Shown: positions 24,116 through 33,146, numbered from the stretch's first letter. The stretch: DNA of 40,741 nt from Thermoplasmata archaeon (GCA_021817245.1 JAKAVQ010000018.1:1-40741), one strand, 5' to 3'. Numbers and translations are program-made. Notes: generated by a model not told the origin, from the letters alone.

Positions 24116-24709
24116 TCACATCCGTGGGCCGATCTTCGCTCGACCCCGAATTGGACGTTTCGACGCGAGCCGAAGAACGTCGCGGTGACCTCTACCGAGC
24201 TTCAGCCGTCGCAGTCCCTCCTTGTCGACGAATCGAAGTTCAGACCACCAGGGCGGATCCAGTTTCGGGAGCGCGGCCCGGACCTCGTACACGAAGCAGA
24301 GGTCCCAGTGGTTGCGACCGGCTCGATAGATCGATTCACGCTTCCAGCGGGACGATGGCCGGAGGTGGGATTGAACCATGAGGAACCGTGGCGCCGCTCG
24401 GCGTAAACCGACCCATCTTCGGGCGATGCGCCGCGCGGCCCGTTCGGGCGGTTCTTCCATCAGGAGATGGGTGGCCGGTAGGAGCCATACGCCATCCTCT
24501 TCGAGGACCCGCGCGTGGCGAACCGGCAGACCGCCTTCCAATGCCCAAGCCGCATGAGCGTGGGGCCGGCCCACAAGGATCCGCCCGAAACGATCCCTGG
24601 CGATGACAAAGGCGGAGAGGCAGAGACCCGCCTTGGGCGTGTGGATTAGCCAAGACCGATTGGGCGGCCCGATACGAGCCCATCGCTGTGCGGGCGGATT
24701 CCGGACCAA
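24116..24709 (-). CDS. Nudix-fold protein with degenerate Nudix box
   Basis: The fold is recognisable: AGLCLSAFVIARDRFGRILVG, where the last residue is omitted here for length, is written as AGLCLSAFVIARDRFGRI, then ALEGGLPV, and the terminal WWSELRFVDKEGL block. The catalytic Nudix box (G-x5-E-x7-R-E-x2-E-E) is replaced by LLMEEPPERAARRIARRW, where Arg sits in place of the metal-binding Glu pair, so hydrolysis is unlikely. Start TTG 24709 is chosen from a GGAGG at 24720-24724 that follows the upstream stop. It forms an operon with the SnoaL-like gene. It may act as a binding or regulatory protein. Confidence 0.7.
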   Translation of the reverse strand: MVRNPPAQRWARIGPPNRSWLIHTPKAGLCLSAFVIARDRFGRILVGRPHAHAAWALEGGLPVRHARVLEEDGVWLLPATHLLMEEPPERAARRIARRWVGLRRAAPRFLMVQSHLRPSSRWKRESIYRAGRNHWDLCFVYEVRAALPKLDPPWWSELRFVDKEGLRRLKLGRGHRDVLRLASKRPIRGRAKIGPRM

Positions 24710-24728
24710 GGCCGTAAGGAGCCTCCAC

Positions 24729-25169
24729 TCAGCCGAACAGGCCTGAGACCCGCGTCCTAAAGACGGGTCCAACCGAGGTAGACCAGCTCTCGGCTGATCT
24801 TGCCTCCCCTGTTTCAGGGACGCGCAGCAGGTTGAACCGCACCCTCTGCCCGATGAGAACGGAGACCGATCCGTCTCGGGCAATGGTACACGTACGAACG
24901 CTTTCGTCAACCACTTTGTCGGCGGTGGCGAATCTCGAAAGGTTCTCGAACTCCGCGTTCTTCGTGCGCGCCCACATGCGCCGATAACTCTCCGCGACGG
25001 GGTCCTTCCCTCGGTGGGTCCCGAGCTTCGGGTCGCCGTGCGACTCCCAGAGGATATCGTCCGTGTAGAGTTCGAGCGCTCGTTCCACGTCCTCGGCTCC
25101 TTCACTGTGGAAGTGCGCTTCGACCGCCCTGAGATTCTCCTCGATCGCTTTCTCCAGGTTCCCGGGCAT
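24729..25169 (-). CDS. SnoaL-like (NTF2-fold) protein
   Basis: The 146-aa protein has the SnoaL/NTF2-like pattern: an N-terminal helix (EENLRAVEAHFHSEGAED), YTDDILWESHG, then a helix (VAESYRRMWARTK) and a terminal beta sheet. This fold covers small cyclases, isomerases and ligand binders, so function is open. ATG 25169 begins MPGNLEKAI. The first gene of a two-gene unit, it is followed 19 nt later by the Nudix-like gene. An A/T-poor upstream region gives no clear TATA box. Confidence 0.8.
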   Translation of the reverse strand: MPGNLEKAIEENLRAVEAHFHSEGAEDVERALELYTDDILWESHGDPKLGTHRGKDPVAESYRRMWARTKNAEFENLSRFATADKVVDESVRTCTIARDGSVSVLIGQRVRFNLLRVPETGEARSAESWSTSVGPVFRTRVSGLFG

Positions 25170-25348
25170 GGCTCGAGCCTCCCCGAACTCCGGTGCTATT
25201 CCGTTCAAAGCATTGAACCGGTGCGCCCGCAGGAATCCGGGTCGGTGGAGGGTCGACGGGGAGGGGAGACGCCTTAAAGGGCGGGGAGCCGGAGCGTGTG
25301 CGAATCGAGAACGTCCCCGATCTGCCTTTGGCCTGGCAGGTAACGAGT

Positions 25349-25375
25349 TCGGGAGCGCGTAGCGCCCGCTCCCGA
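25349..25375. terminator. strong hairpin downstream of the double-GNAT gene
   Basis: TCGGGAGCG and CGCTCCCGA form a perfect 9-bp stem with a 9-nt loop, about 30 nt past the stop at 25406. It is the best terminator candidate in the window. The gap 25170-25405 holds nothing else except an A/T island, CCTTAAAGG, near 25272-25280. Confidence 0.5.
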
Positions 25376-25405
25376 CTGCGTGGTTGAGACCCCATGGGCG
25401 CTTCG

Positions 25406-26287
25406 TCAATAGAAGACCGATGCGACGTACGCGCCTTGAGGGTCCGCATAGGCTCCCGTCGACATCAGGGTCATCGTCTGAGTCATCCGCAGTCCCGAGG
25501 AAAGCGCCCAACGGAGGAGCTCGGCGTTCCGAATCGGTACGAGCATACCCGGTCCCTCGATACTGGGCGCCGCCGTGATGAGGGCCTGAATGTCCAAATT
25601 CGACTCTCCGACTTGATGGCCGAAGAACGCGACCGCGGTGGCGTAGCCGGAGATCCTCCCGTCGGTTTCCACGACGGTCGCGGACCCCTGTCGAATCGCA
25701 TCTTTCAGCTCGCCAGCTCGGTCGAAGCCCAGTACCTGTGTGCATAGTTTCCGACACTCTTCGAGATCGGACTCCATCGCTGCTCTCACGGACCGCCCCG
25801 GGATCGGCGATCGAGGAATCGTCCCTTGGAGACACGCGAGGGACTCGCGCGGGTCGTAACCGAGCTTTGTGTAGAGGGCAAGCGACCGGAGGTGATATCC
25901 CGCCTGCACGAGTCGGGTTCCGAGCGCGTTCCGGTCTCGGGACCGCTTCAGCACGGCCTCCATCAACCGGCGACCGACCTGTCGGTTCTGGGCTTCGGGA
26001 GTGACCGTGATCGGCCCGACGCCCAAGATCGGATTCCGCTCGTCGAGAAAGTTGCTGCCGAGGATGATGCCGTTCCGTTCCGCGACGACGGAGTAGAACC
26101 CGGGATGGGAAATGAAGCTCCCCAGCAGCCCCGCAGCGATCTCGGGTGATGGAAAGTCCGGTGGATAGTTGTGGCCTTCGGCGATCGTACGGAAGGCCTC
26201 GTAACAGATTCTTCCCAAGACAGGGGCGTCCTTGAGTTCCGCCGCCCGGAGAAGAAGAGCCTCGGGGTGGGCGGCCGATGCACTCAT
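25406..26287 (-). CDS. double-domain GNAT acetyltransferase
   Basis: The 293-aa protein is built from two GNAT-like halves. The first (about 10-140) has ILGSNFLDERN, then VTPEAQNRQVGRRLMEAVL with the acetyl-CoA loop QNRQVGRR, then SLALYTKLGYD. The second (about 150-293) has VRAAMESDLEECRKL and GRISGYATAVAFFGH and seems to lack a clear acetyl-CoA loop. The second half may therefore be structural. Its ATG overlaps the stop of the flavoprotein oxidase by 4 nt (ATGA), so the two are translationally coupled. The acceptor may be the product of that oxidase (inference). Confidence 0.87.
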   Translation of the reverse strand: MSASAAHPEALLLRAAELKDAPVLGRICYEAFRTIAEGHNYPPDFPSPEIAAGLLGSFISHPGFYSVVAERNGIILGSNFLDERNPILGVGPITVTPEAQNRQVGRRLMEAVLKRSRDRNALGTRLVQAGYHLRSLALYTKLGYDPRESLACLQGTIPRSPIPGRSVRAAMESDLEECRKLCTQVLGFDRAGELKDAIRQGSATVVETDGRISGYATAVAFFGHQVGESNLDIQALITAAPSIEGPGMLVPIRNAELLRWALSSGLRMTQTMTLMSTGAYADPQGAYVASVFY

Positions 26288-27663
26288 GGCTCACCGTAGA
26301 ACCCAGAAAAACGTCGCGAGGGGTCGTACCGTTTCCGCAGCTCGTCCAGTCGCTTCCAGGCGGCCGGAGAGAACGACCGGCGGGCCCGTTCGGGGTGCAA
26401 CTCAATGTCGGCCTCCCCGATGTAGTGACCGATCGACCCGGTCTCGAGGGTGTGCGTGGATCGGGCGTACCACTCCTTCGCCGCGCCGTCGGACTTCGGG
26501 TCCTTCCAGACCGCGTAACACGCAACGAACGTCGGACCGATCATGGAGAACGCGGTGTCCGGCGGCGGTACGGCGGGGTCGGGTGGCGGAACCGGTAAGC
26601 ACAGGAAAAACGAGCGTTCAGGGGCCTCCGTCGCCGGTCCGGCCAGGCGAGGCAGGACGGTCCCCAAGGACTCGTTGTGCCAGAAGTTGTCGGAGCGGTA
26701 CCGGAAGTTCTCGGGCCACAGCTCCGCCCCCAGCCCCGACAACGCCTCATACGGCGTGGCATCGTTCAGAATCTTTCGTTGGCATCCGGTATCTACCGGC
26801 GGCTCGGTCAGGGAGGCGAGGGTCGCCCGCGCCTCTTCCTCGCCGTCACTGAACGAGGTGGCCGTGACGACCACCGCGCGTGAGAGGCGAGCGTCCCCCC
26901 CTGTAAGGATTCCCGGAACGTTGCCGAGAATCACTGTGAGTTCGACATGCTTGGGAAGACCGCCTCGTAGTGCGGCGGCCCAGTCCGAGACCTCCCGAAT
27001 GCGGCTAAGCGGGAAAACGCAGGTGCTTGTCGTGATCGCCTTCGGAAGCGGGAAGAGGCCGATGCGGTACCGAACGACCACTCCAAAGAAGCCATGGCCA
27101 CCGCCGCGGGCCGCCCAGTACCAATCGGAGTTCTCTTCCGGGGACGCGGTGATCACGTCCCCGTTGGGTGTTACGATGTCGAGCGATCGGACGCTGAAGC
27201 AGGCCGGACCCCAGGCCAACGAGTTCCAGCCGAACCCACCGTTCAGGAGATATCCGCTCAAAGGAACGGTGGCGCAATGGCCGACGGGGAACGCAAGACC
27301 ATGGGGTTCGAGCTTCCGCGCGAGGTCCCGACCGGTCAGGGCGGGCTCGATCACTGCCTCCCGAAGGTCGGTGTCGATCGACACGAGTTCGCGCATCTCT
27401 CCGAGGTCAAGGAGCAGTCCGCCGTCGCGCAGTGACGTCCCGAACCAGTTGTGGCCCCCACCACGGACCGTGACGCGCCAGCCTCGCTCGCGGGCGAGAT
27501 TGAGCCCGTCGACCACGTCACGCACGCTCCGGACCCGCAGGATGAACTCTGGGTAACGAACCGGGACGTCACGATTCCAGATTCCTGCACGGTACTGTTC
27601 GTACTCGACGTCGCCCTTCGCTATGAGTCTCGATTCCACGGTGGGCTCTGTCACGCTGGTCAT
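26284..27663 (-). CDS. FAD-linked oxidase of the berberine-bridge type
   Basis: The 459-aa oxidase has a PCMH-type FAD domain (about 35-215) and a C-terminal BBE motif near FSGFYGEP. Both covalent FAD attachment sites appear: H71 in RGGGHNW and C130 in VGHCATV, 59 residues apart, like the His/Cys pair of bicovalent berberine-bridge-type enzymes. They oxidise sugars or alcohols and pass electrons to O2, so aerobic life is implied. ATG 27663 starts MTSVTEPTVESR. A TATA-like GGTTTATTC lies 60-68 nt upstream. It is coupled to the downstream double-GNAT gene. The GC pattern suits a transferred gene. Confidence 0.9.
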   Translation of the reverse strand: MTSVTEPTVESRLIAKGDVEYEQYRAGIWNRDVPVRYPEFILRVRSVRDVVDGLNLARERGWRVTVRGGGHNWFGTSLRDGGLLLDLGEMRELVSIDTDLREAVIEPALTGRDLARKLEPHGLAFPVGHCATVPLSGYLLNGGFGWNSLAWGPACFSVRSLDIVTPNGDVITASPEENSDWYWAARGGGHGFFGVVVRYRIGLFPLPKAITTSTCVFPLSRIREVSDWAAALRGGLPKHVELTVILGNVPGILTGGDARLSRAVVVTATSFSDGEEEARATLASLTEPPVDTGCQRKILNDATPYEALSGLGAELWPENFRYRSDNFWHNESLGTVLPRLAGPATEAPERSFFLCLPVPPPDPAVPPPDTAFSMIGPTFVACYAVWKDPKSDGAAKEWYARSTHTLETGSIGHYIGEADIELHPERARRSFSPAAWKRLDELRKRYDPSRRFSGFYGEP

Positions 27664-28001
27664 CCACGACCAACCCCACACGGCTCTCCCGGCGAGCCTC
27701 GAGTCGGCCATAGGGCCAAGCCGAATAAACCTGCCGAACCACTGTGGTCCCGAAGCGCGCCCTTTTCGCAAGTCCCGCTACCGCCGTCTGTCCCGTCTAT
27801 CGCATGGCAGGTAGACCCGAGCCGTGCGACCAGAATGCCAAAAGTGTGAGATAGGCGTCTTCTCAGTGCGAGATCTGCGACTCGAACCCACCTCGTCGAG
27901 TAGTTCCTCGTCAGAAAATCGACCGTCACCGTGCGTCGAAACTGCTGAGATTGGGTCCGGATTCCCCTAAATCATATAGGAGGGGGAGATCGCGGTGAAG
28001 G
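27664..28001. other. divergent intergenic region
   Basis: The region holds the oxidase TATA (GGTTTATTC on minus, 27723-27731) and, at the far end, CATATAGG (27973-27980) for the gene at 28002. The 230 bp between them show no convincing frame or repeat. Confidence 0.45.
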
Positions 28002-28985
28002 ATGCGCATCGCGCCCCGAATTCGACATTGGCTGACAGAACCGAAGTCCGACCCGAGCGTCCGCGTCCGATACTGGTTGGACGTTGAGGGGCGTTCCCGC
28101 AACGACTCTCGGGTCCGAAATGCTTCCCGTTTGGTCGGCCGAACCGGTTGGGCGGCTTCCCTCTTGAAGAACCAGCTCGCGGACGGGCACTGGTACACCG
28201 CGGGGACAACGGGCCCCGAACTCTATCGCCCGAAGTACGTTGCCACATTCTGGCATGCCCTAGTCCTGAGCGATCTCGGCATGACCCGCACGGATACCCG
28301 GATTCGGAGGCTGGCGGAGCTGATTTTCCGGCGGTTCGACCAGCGGGCTGCAGGAGAGGAACAGTTGGACTATCGACCGCGCGGCCGCTACCGGGAGATT
28401 TGCGTGACCGGATTGGTCACCCGCGCCCTGATCCGATTCGGATACCTGGATCATCCTGCGGTCCAGCGGTCCCTCAGTTGGTTAGTCGACTCCCAGCGGT
28501 CCGACGGTGGATGGAACGACTCCCCGGCAAACCGGGGGTCGCTCGACGCCTGGGAGCCTCTCGCCGCTCTGGCCGAGGTCCCGGTCGACAAGCGGGACCA
28601 AGCGGTGCTGCGGAGCATCGAGCGAGGAGCGGAGTTCTACCTCAAACGTCGCTTGATGAGAGAAGGACGGCGCAGATACGCACCCTGGTTCCGGATCCAC
28701 TACCCAAACCACTACTATTACGACATTCTGGTGGGACTGAGGACTCTGACAACACTTGGCTATGCATCGGACCCGCGCCTGGCACCCGCGTTACGCTGGC
28801 TTCATGGCAAGCGAACCTCGGATGGAAGGTGGGCCCTCGATCTCGCGCACCCGGATCTGGACCCGCGAGGGTCTGGTTACCAACTGAACGAGCTTGTGTT
28901 CCCGATGTTGCTGGAACCGCCCGGCGAACCGAGTCGGTGGGCGACCGTGGACGCCTTGAGCGTCTTGGCCCGGGCTCAGCGATGA
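28002..28985 (+). CDS. terpene-cyclase/prenyltransferase-like alpha-toroid protein
   Basis: The 327-aa protein shows repeated helical units like the alpha/alpha toroid of squalene-hopene cyclases and prenyltransferases. The QW-type motif is in VDSQRSDGGWND, and a second copy is LHGKRTSDGRWALD; an earlier related unit is KNQLADGHWYT. The catalytic DxDD motif of cyclases is not seen, so a non-enzymatic or divergent role is likely. ATG 28002 is 22-29 nt after a TATA box (CATATAGG), so the mRNA is leaderless or nearly so. Confidence 0.75.
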   Translation: MRIAPRIRHWLTEPKSDPSVRVRYWLDVEGRSRNDSRVRNASRLVGRTGWAASLLKNQLADGHWYTAGTTGPELYRPKYVATFWHALVLSDLGMTRTDTRIRRLAELIFRRFDQRAAGEEQLDYRPRGRYREICVTGLVTRALIRFGYLDHPAVQRSLSWLVDSQRSDGGWNDSPANRGSLDAWEPLAALAEVPVDKRDQAVLRSIERGAEFYLKRRLMREGRRRYAPWFRIHYPNHYYYDILVGLRTLTTLGYASDPRLAPALRWLHGKRTSDGRWALDLAHPDLDPRGSGYQLNELVFPMLLEPPGEPSRWATVDALSVLARAQR

Positions 28986-29108
28986 GAGAGGACCAAAACC
29001 AGGAGTTTAGACGCGCTCCCGGGGTCCGCCTACCGTCAGAGATTGCGCCGTGCGGTCGCGTCGTAACTACTTCGTTAGGAAGCGACCGTGCCGAACTATG
29101 GAGCTGCT

Positions 29109-29864
29109 TCACCTGCCCGGCCTCGATCTCTCCGCATGCGCCAGAATCAGGTAAGCGAACCCCAACACGCCTCGGTACCCATTGTAGTACTCTTCCCGGC
29201 GTTGCCTCGCGATCCGATCTGCCTGCTGCCCGCGCACCGTCGAAGGTTCCCTGCGTGAGATGTCCTCCAGATCTCGGTTCCAGGCCGTCTCAAAATCGTC
29301 CCATTCGCGTAGGTCCGCGATGTCGTGATAATCGACTTTCCAGCCAGCGGACACCGACGCCGCAAGGAGCGCCTCCAGGGTTGCCGGAAGGTCCCCGAAC
29401 ATTTCGACGAGCTCCGGCGAGGGAGACCGACTCCAGAAACCTCCCCCGAAGAGGAGCCGCCCGCTTGGTTCTACGCGCGCCTGCAAGCTCGACAGAGCAG
29501 GAACGGGCCCTCCCCACACGTGGTCGGCCCCGATACATATCACCCGGCCCGCGGTTCGGCGGTAGTTCCGCAAGTCTTGTTCGGTGAACGTGACCCGGTC
29601 CGCCAGACCGCGCGCGACCGCGGCCGACCTTGCCCGTTCGACGTTCGAGTAATCGAGTTCGACTCCTTCCCCGATGAGTCCCGGCACGTCGGCGACCGCC
29701 CGAAGGAGGAGTTCCCCCCGCCCACACCCCAAATCGACAACCCTATCGGCTTCGGTGAGCCGCAAGTTTTCGAGCAATCGATCGGCATGGGACGCGGAAA
29801 GCGGAGTGTTCCATGCGAGCTGCGGATGACGTAGATTCCTCAGGAACTGCGTGTCCGAAGCCAC
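29109..29864 (-). CDS. class I SAM-dependent methyltransferase
   Basis: The 251-aa protein carries the SAM-binding motif VVDLGCGRGELLL (about 41-53), an acidic residue ending strand 2 (GVELDYSNVERAR) and VTFTEQDLRNY. Target residues are unknown. The C-terminal part is Arg/Tyr-rich and helical. The start is set at GTG 29864 because TATA-like TACTTTAATTG lies 20-30 nt upstream. A longer frame reaches 30005, but it would contain that TATA box. It is convergent with the toroid-protein gene. Confidence 0.85.
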   Translation of the reverse strand: MASDTQFLRNLRHPQLAWNTPLSASHADRLLENLRLTEADRVVDLGCGRGELLLRAVADVPGLIGEGVELDYSNVERARSAAVARGLADRVTFTEQDLRNYRRTAGRVICIGADHVWGGPVPALSSLQARVEPSGRLLFGGGFWSRSPSPELVEMFGDLPATLEALLAASVSAGWKVDYHDIADLREWDDFETAWNRDLEDISRREPSTVRGQQADRIARQRREEYYNGYRGVLGFAYLILAHAERSRPGR

Positions 29865-29883
29865 GGCGGGGGAATGTTGCGAA

Positions 29884-29894
29884 CAATTAAAGTA
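29884..29894 (-). promoter_or_regulatory. TATA box of the methyltransferase gene
   Basis: Minus-strand TACTTTAATTG is 20-30 nt before GTG 29864 and fixes the short start. Confidence 0.55.
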
Positions 29895-30258
29895 ACGGGA
29901 CCGACGCTGAGCCGGAGTTGAGTGGTTCGAGCCGGGCCCAGCCGCCGATCCGCTGAGCCGAATCCACCCCAGGGGGCGAGACCAGAATCCTCGGTTGGTT
30001 TCCATTGGATCTGGAACGGATGGCGCGCTTCCCCGGGAGCATGTGTTCTGGTCCGAAGGGAGGTGATTCTACTCAAGGGCCTCCAACGGCCCGGCAGGTT
30101 GGGTGCGCCACGGGCAATGGAGTTCGCGGCGGTCGCGTTCGAGCACTCCGTCGACCTTCCGCCCCGTCTCCAATCGCAACCTGGCTCTGGGCCGACCCTA
30201 GGCGAAATCGGTTAAAGTGGTCACTGCTCCCGCGGCGACTCGCTGGTGAACTCTCGGG
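29895..30258. other. intergenic region between divergent genes
   Basis: No convincing coding frame is present. A TATA-like GGTTAAAG (30210-30217) lies about 45 nt before the start of the broken monooxygenase gene. The rest shows nothing I can name. Confidence 0.4.
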
Positions 30259-31391
30259 ATGGCCGATGTCGGCCGAATCTTAATCGGGGGGGTGGTATCG
30301 CCGGCCTCTCTCTGGCTACGGCCTTAGATCGGCAAGGTTACCGCGCGGAGCTCGTCGAGCGTAGCCGAGAGTGGCCGGCCGTTGGGGGAGGAATAATAAC
30401 CCAGGCAAATGGTGTCCGAGTGCTTCGCGCGCTCGGCGTGGGGGACGCCATCGACCGGAGCTCAGCCGTCCTTCGCAGTTGGAGCTTTGTTGACCAACAG
30501 GGAGATCCGCTCTGCGAAACGGACCTCGTCGACATGTGGGGCGAAGTGGGTCCTTGTCTTGGCATTTCTCGCGTTCGGCTGCAGGAAGCGCTACGATCCG
30601 GAGCCTCGGGGGTACCGCATCGGTAGGGTACCTCGCTCACCAACCTGACACCGCATCCTGCCCATGTCCTCGCGGGCTTCAGTGACGGCACATCAAGAGA
30701 TTACGATCTGGTGGTGGGCGCGGACGGCATTCATTCGACGGTGCGAAAGTTAGCGGTCAGCGCATCCTCGTCACCGCACTATGCAGGAACGATGGTTCGG
30801 CGGAGCATCGTCGACACGCGCCCCCCCGGCATAGTCGACAACATCGTTATCGTAATGGGCGATGGCGCGTTCTTCGGAGTCGCCCCCATCGGGGGCGGTT
30901 CTACCTATGGTTTCGGAGCGGTGGGAGGGGACCAGTTTGAGGATCCCCTCGTCGGACGTCTCGAACGCTTCCGTCGTCGATTTGCCGGATTCGGAGGGCC
31001 GATTCCAGCCTACCGCGCCGGCCTGCGGTCAGATGAACCGCCCCACATGGGACCGATCGAATGGGTCGAACTCGACGAGTGGTACCCCGGCCGAGTGGTC
31101 TTGATCGGAGATGCGGCCCACGCCGGCCCACCGCACATGACGGAAGGTGGGTGTGTGGCGATGGAGGACGGTCTGGTGCTGGCTGAGGTCCTCCGAGCCG
31201 AGGAGAGCGTCGAGCGAGCACTCGAGGCGTACGTCCGCCGGCGCCGGCCTCGGACCGAGTGGGTTCAGGAGCAGAGCCGCGTCGCCGCCCAGGCCTGGGT
31301 CCCGCCATCTAAAGTGCGCGACGCCTTGTTTCGCGAGGCGGGAGACCGCATGTTTCGTGAACGCGTCCAAGCTCTCGTCTCGCCCCCGTAG
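30259..31391 (+). pseudogene. FAD-dependent monooxygenase, broken by a frameshift and a stop
   Basis: The remains match PHBH-type flavin monooxygenases: GGGIAGLSLATAL, the second motif DLVVGADGIHS and VLIGDAAHAGPPHMTEGG. There are two lesions. First, after the start ADVGRILI the frame shifts at a run of seven G (30286-30292); eight G would restore ILI-GGGG-IAG. Second, codon TAG at 30624-30626 interrupts the frame between GVPHR and GTSLTNLTPHP, where Leu (TTG) is a plausible original. Downstream of that stop the same frame runs intact to 31391. A TATA box is still present. Two independent defects make an assembly error less likely. Confidence 0.82.
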
Positions 31392-31675
31392 GTGCCCGCT
31401 TTCGAGGACTGCCGGAAATCTCCCGCAACGACGGAAGTTCGGGCAGGTCTAGCGTCGCAGACGAGGACTTACGCCTCGGGGCGACGGCCGATTCTAATAC
31501 GAGAAACGACCCCTCGGGGAACGCTCGAACCGCTGATTCGGAACCGGCAGGAGCTCGAGTCGTGGACCCGCTCCGCCAAGTAGCGCCTCCCGCTCCCGGG
31601 TCGGCTGAAGCGGGACCGGGAGCAATCGACTTCATAGGTCACGCGATGGCATGATTCGCCGCGGGGGATGGCTCG
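31392..31675. other. intergenic stretch with hairpin and A/T island
   Basis: It contains TTCTAATACG (31492-31501), a possible promoter. A perfect 8-bp inverted repeat, GCTCCCGG (31592-31599) and CCGGGAGC (31616-31623), may end the upstream transcript or fold in the leader of the gene at 31676. No gene was found. Confidence 0.4.
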
Positions 31676-33004
31676 ATGCAGCGACCCGAAACCTTGTACG
31701 CCAGAAGCGGGTCAATCAACATAGCCTACCAAGTCTCCGGAAACGGCCCTTACGATCTGGTCTGGACTCCCGGAATCGTCTCGCACCTCGACCTCGATTG
31801 GGAGTGGCCTCCCCGGGCGCGCTTCCTCGACCAACTAGGATCATTCTGCCGAGTGATTCGGTTCGACAAGCGTGGCACGGGCCTCTCAGACCGTCCGACG
31901 AGCGCCGCGACATTGGAAGAGCGGGTCGACGACATCCGTGCCGTCATGGACGCTGCCGACAGCGAGACCGCCTCCCTCTTCGGATTCTCGGACGGAGGCT
32001 CGATGGCGTGCATGTTCGCCGCGTTGTATCCCCTCCGCACGAAAGCCCTCCTGCTCTGGGGCGTGCAAGCGCGCTGGACGCAAGCTCCGGGCTACCCATG
32101 GGGACTTCGGCCGGAGGAGATGCGATCTGTCATCGAGAGCGTTGACCGCACCGGGGTAACACTCCCGTACCTCACCGGCACCGGTCTGGGAGTAGGCAGC
32201 GACGCCGATCCTGCCTTCTTGGATTGGTATCTGCGTTACGCCCGAGCGGCCGCGAGTCCTGCCGCTTTGGCCGCGCTCGAGACAATGTGCAGCGAGATTG
32301 ACATTCGTGGCATTCTATCCAGTGTTCACGCCCCGACCCTTGTCATGAACCGGAGCGGCGATCCCATGGCCAGCGTGGACGCGGCTCGCTACCTCGCCTC
32401 CCAGATTCCCGGAGCCGTGTTCCGGGAGTGGCCCGGCAAGACGCACCTGATGTATGACATCGGCGATAGTGTGGTGCAAGTTATCGCGGAATTCGTTACA
32501 GGTTCTAGGCAAACGCCGTCGGTCGATCGGGTGTTCGCGGCTATCCTCTTCGTGGACATCGTTGACTCCACGAGCCAGCTCGAAGCGCTCGGAGATCCGG
32601 GCTGGAAGATTCGTCTCCAGCAGATCGACGAGATCAGTCGGCGCATACTCGGCACGTTTCGAGGGCAGCTGGTGAAGTACACCGGCGATGGCATCCTCGC
32701 CACTTTCGATGGACCGACCCGGGCCGTACAGTGTGCGAGGGAAATCCGAAGGAGCCTTCGGTCGCTCGGACTTGAAACTCGGACCGGTCTTCACGCCGGG
32801 GAGTGCGAGATGATTGGCAAGGATATCACGGGTTTCGCAGTTCACCTAGCGGCCCGCATTCAGCAAGCCGCCGATCCTGGAGAGATACTCGTCTCGGGCA
32901 CGATGCGTGACCTCGTCACCGGCGCCGGAGTCAAGTTCGAGGAGAAGGGGGCCCGGACCTTCAAGGGGTTCACCAAACCCGTACGAGTCTTCGTGGCGGA
33001 ATAG
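31676..33004 (+). CDS. alpha/beta-hydrolase fused to a class III adenylate/guanylate cyclase
   Basis: The N-terminal part (about 1-275) is an alpha/beta-hydrolase with nucleophile S105 in GFSDGGS, an acid in NRSGDPM and His in GKTHLMYD. The C-terminal part (about 285-442) is a class III nucleotide cyclase with metal Asp in FVDIVDST (D294) and GDG (D338). K334 (VKYTGDG) and Asp in GKDITG fit ATP as substrate. The transition-state Asn is replaced by His in AVHLAARI, a variant common in this fusion family. Such fusions are frequent in Actinobacteria and rare in archaea, so transfer is likely. The expected output is cAMP controlled by a ligand bound in the hydrolase part (inference). Confidence 0.9.
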   Translation: MQRPETLYARSGSINIAYQVSGNGPYDLVWTPGIVSHLDLDWEWPPRARFLDQLGSFCRVIRFDKRGTGLSDRPTSAATLEERVDDIRAVMDAADSETASLFGFSDGGSMACMFAALYPLRTKALLLWGVQARWTQAPGYPWGLRPEEMRSVIESVDRTGVTLPYLTGTGLGVGSDADPAFLDWYLRYARAAASPAALAALETMCSEIDIRGILSSVHAPTLVMNRSGDPMASVDAARYLASQIPGAVFREWPGKTHLMYDIGDSVVQVIAEFVTGSRQTPSVDRVFAAILFVDIVDSTSQLEALGDPGWKIRLQQIDEISRRILGTFRGQLVKYTGDGILATFDGPTRAVQCAREIRRSLRSLGLETRTGLHAGECEMIGKDITGFAVHLAARIQQAADPGEILVSGTMRDLVTGAGVKFEEKGARTFKGFTKPVRVFVAE

Positions 33005-33106
33005 GGTGGCGTCGCTGGCCTAGAGTGCTCATCATCAGAACCGCATGCGGTCGGAAGTTCGGTAGATATTGGCCCACGACGGTATGGCAACGGCTATGAG
33101 CCGGTT

Positions 33107-33115
33107 ACTTTATCG
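33107..33115 (+). promoter_or_regulatory. TATA box of the SRPBCC gene
   Basis: ACTTTATCG is 32-40 nt before the ATG at 33147. It supports this start over upstream in-frame ATGs at 33069 and 33084. Confidence 0.45.
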
Positions 33116-33146
33116 CCCGCTCCAAGGCTCCGGGGAGGGCAGAACT

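Noticed and set aside
24360-24380. tRNA T-arm-like GGTTCAATCC on the minus strand
   Set aside because: It lies inside the Nudix-like coding sequence, and no acceptor, D or anticodon arm can be drawn around it.
30624-30626. Pyrrolysine codon (TAG) in the monooxygenase
   Set aside because: This enzyme family does not use pyrrolysine, and a frameshift also breaks the gene. A nonsense mutation is simpler.
33010-33045. Second C/D-box sRNA (ATGATGA on the minus strand)
   Set aside because: A C-box-like sequence is present, but no D box lies at a proper distance.
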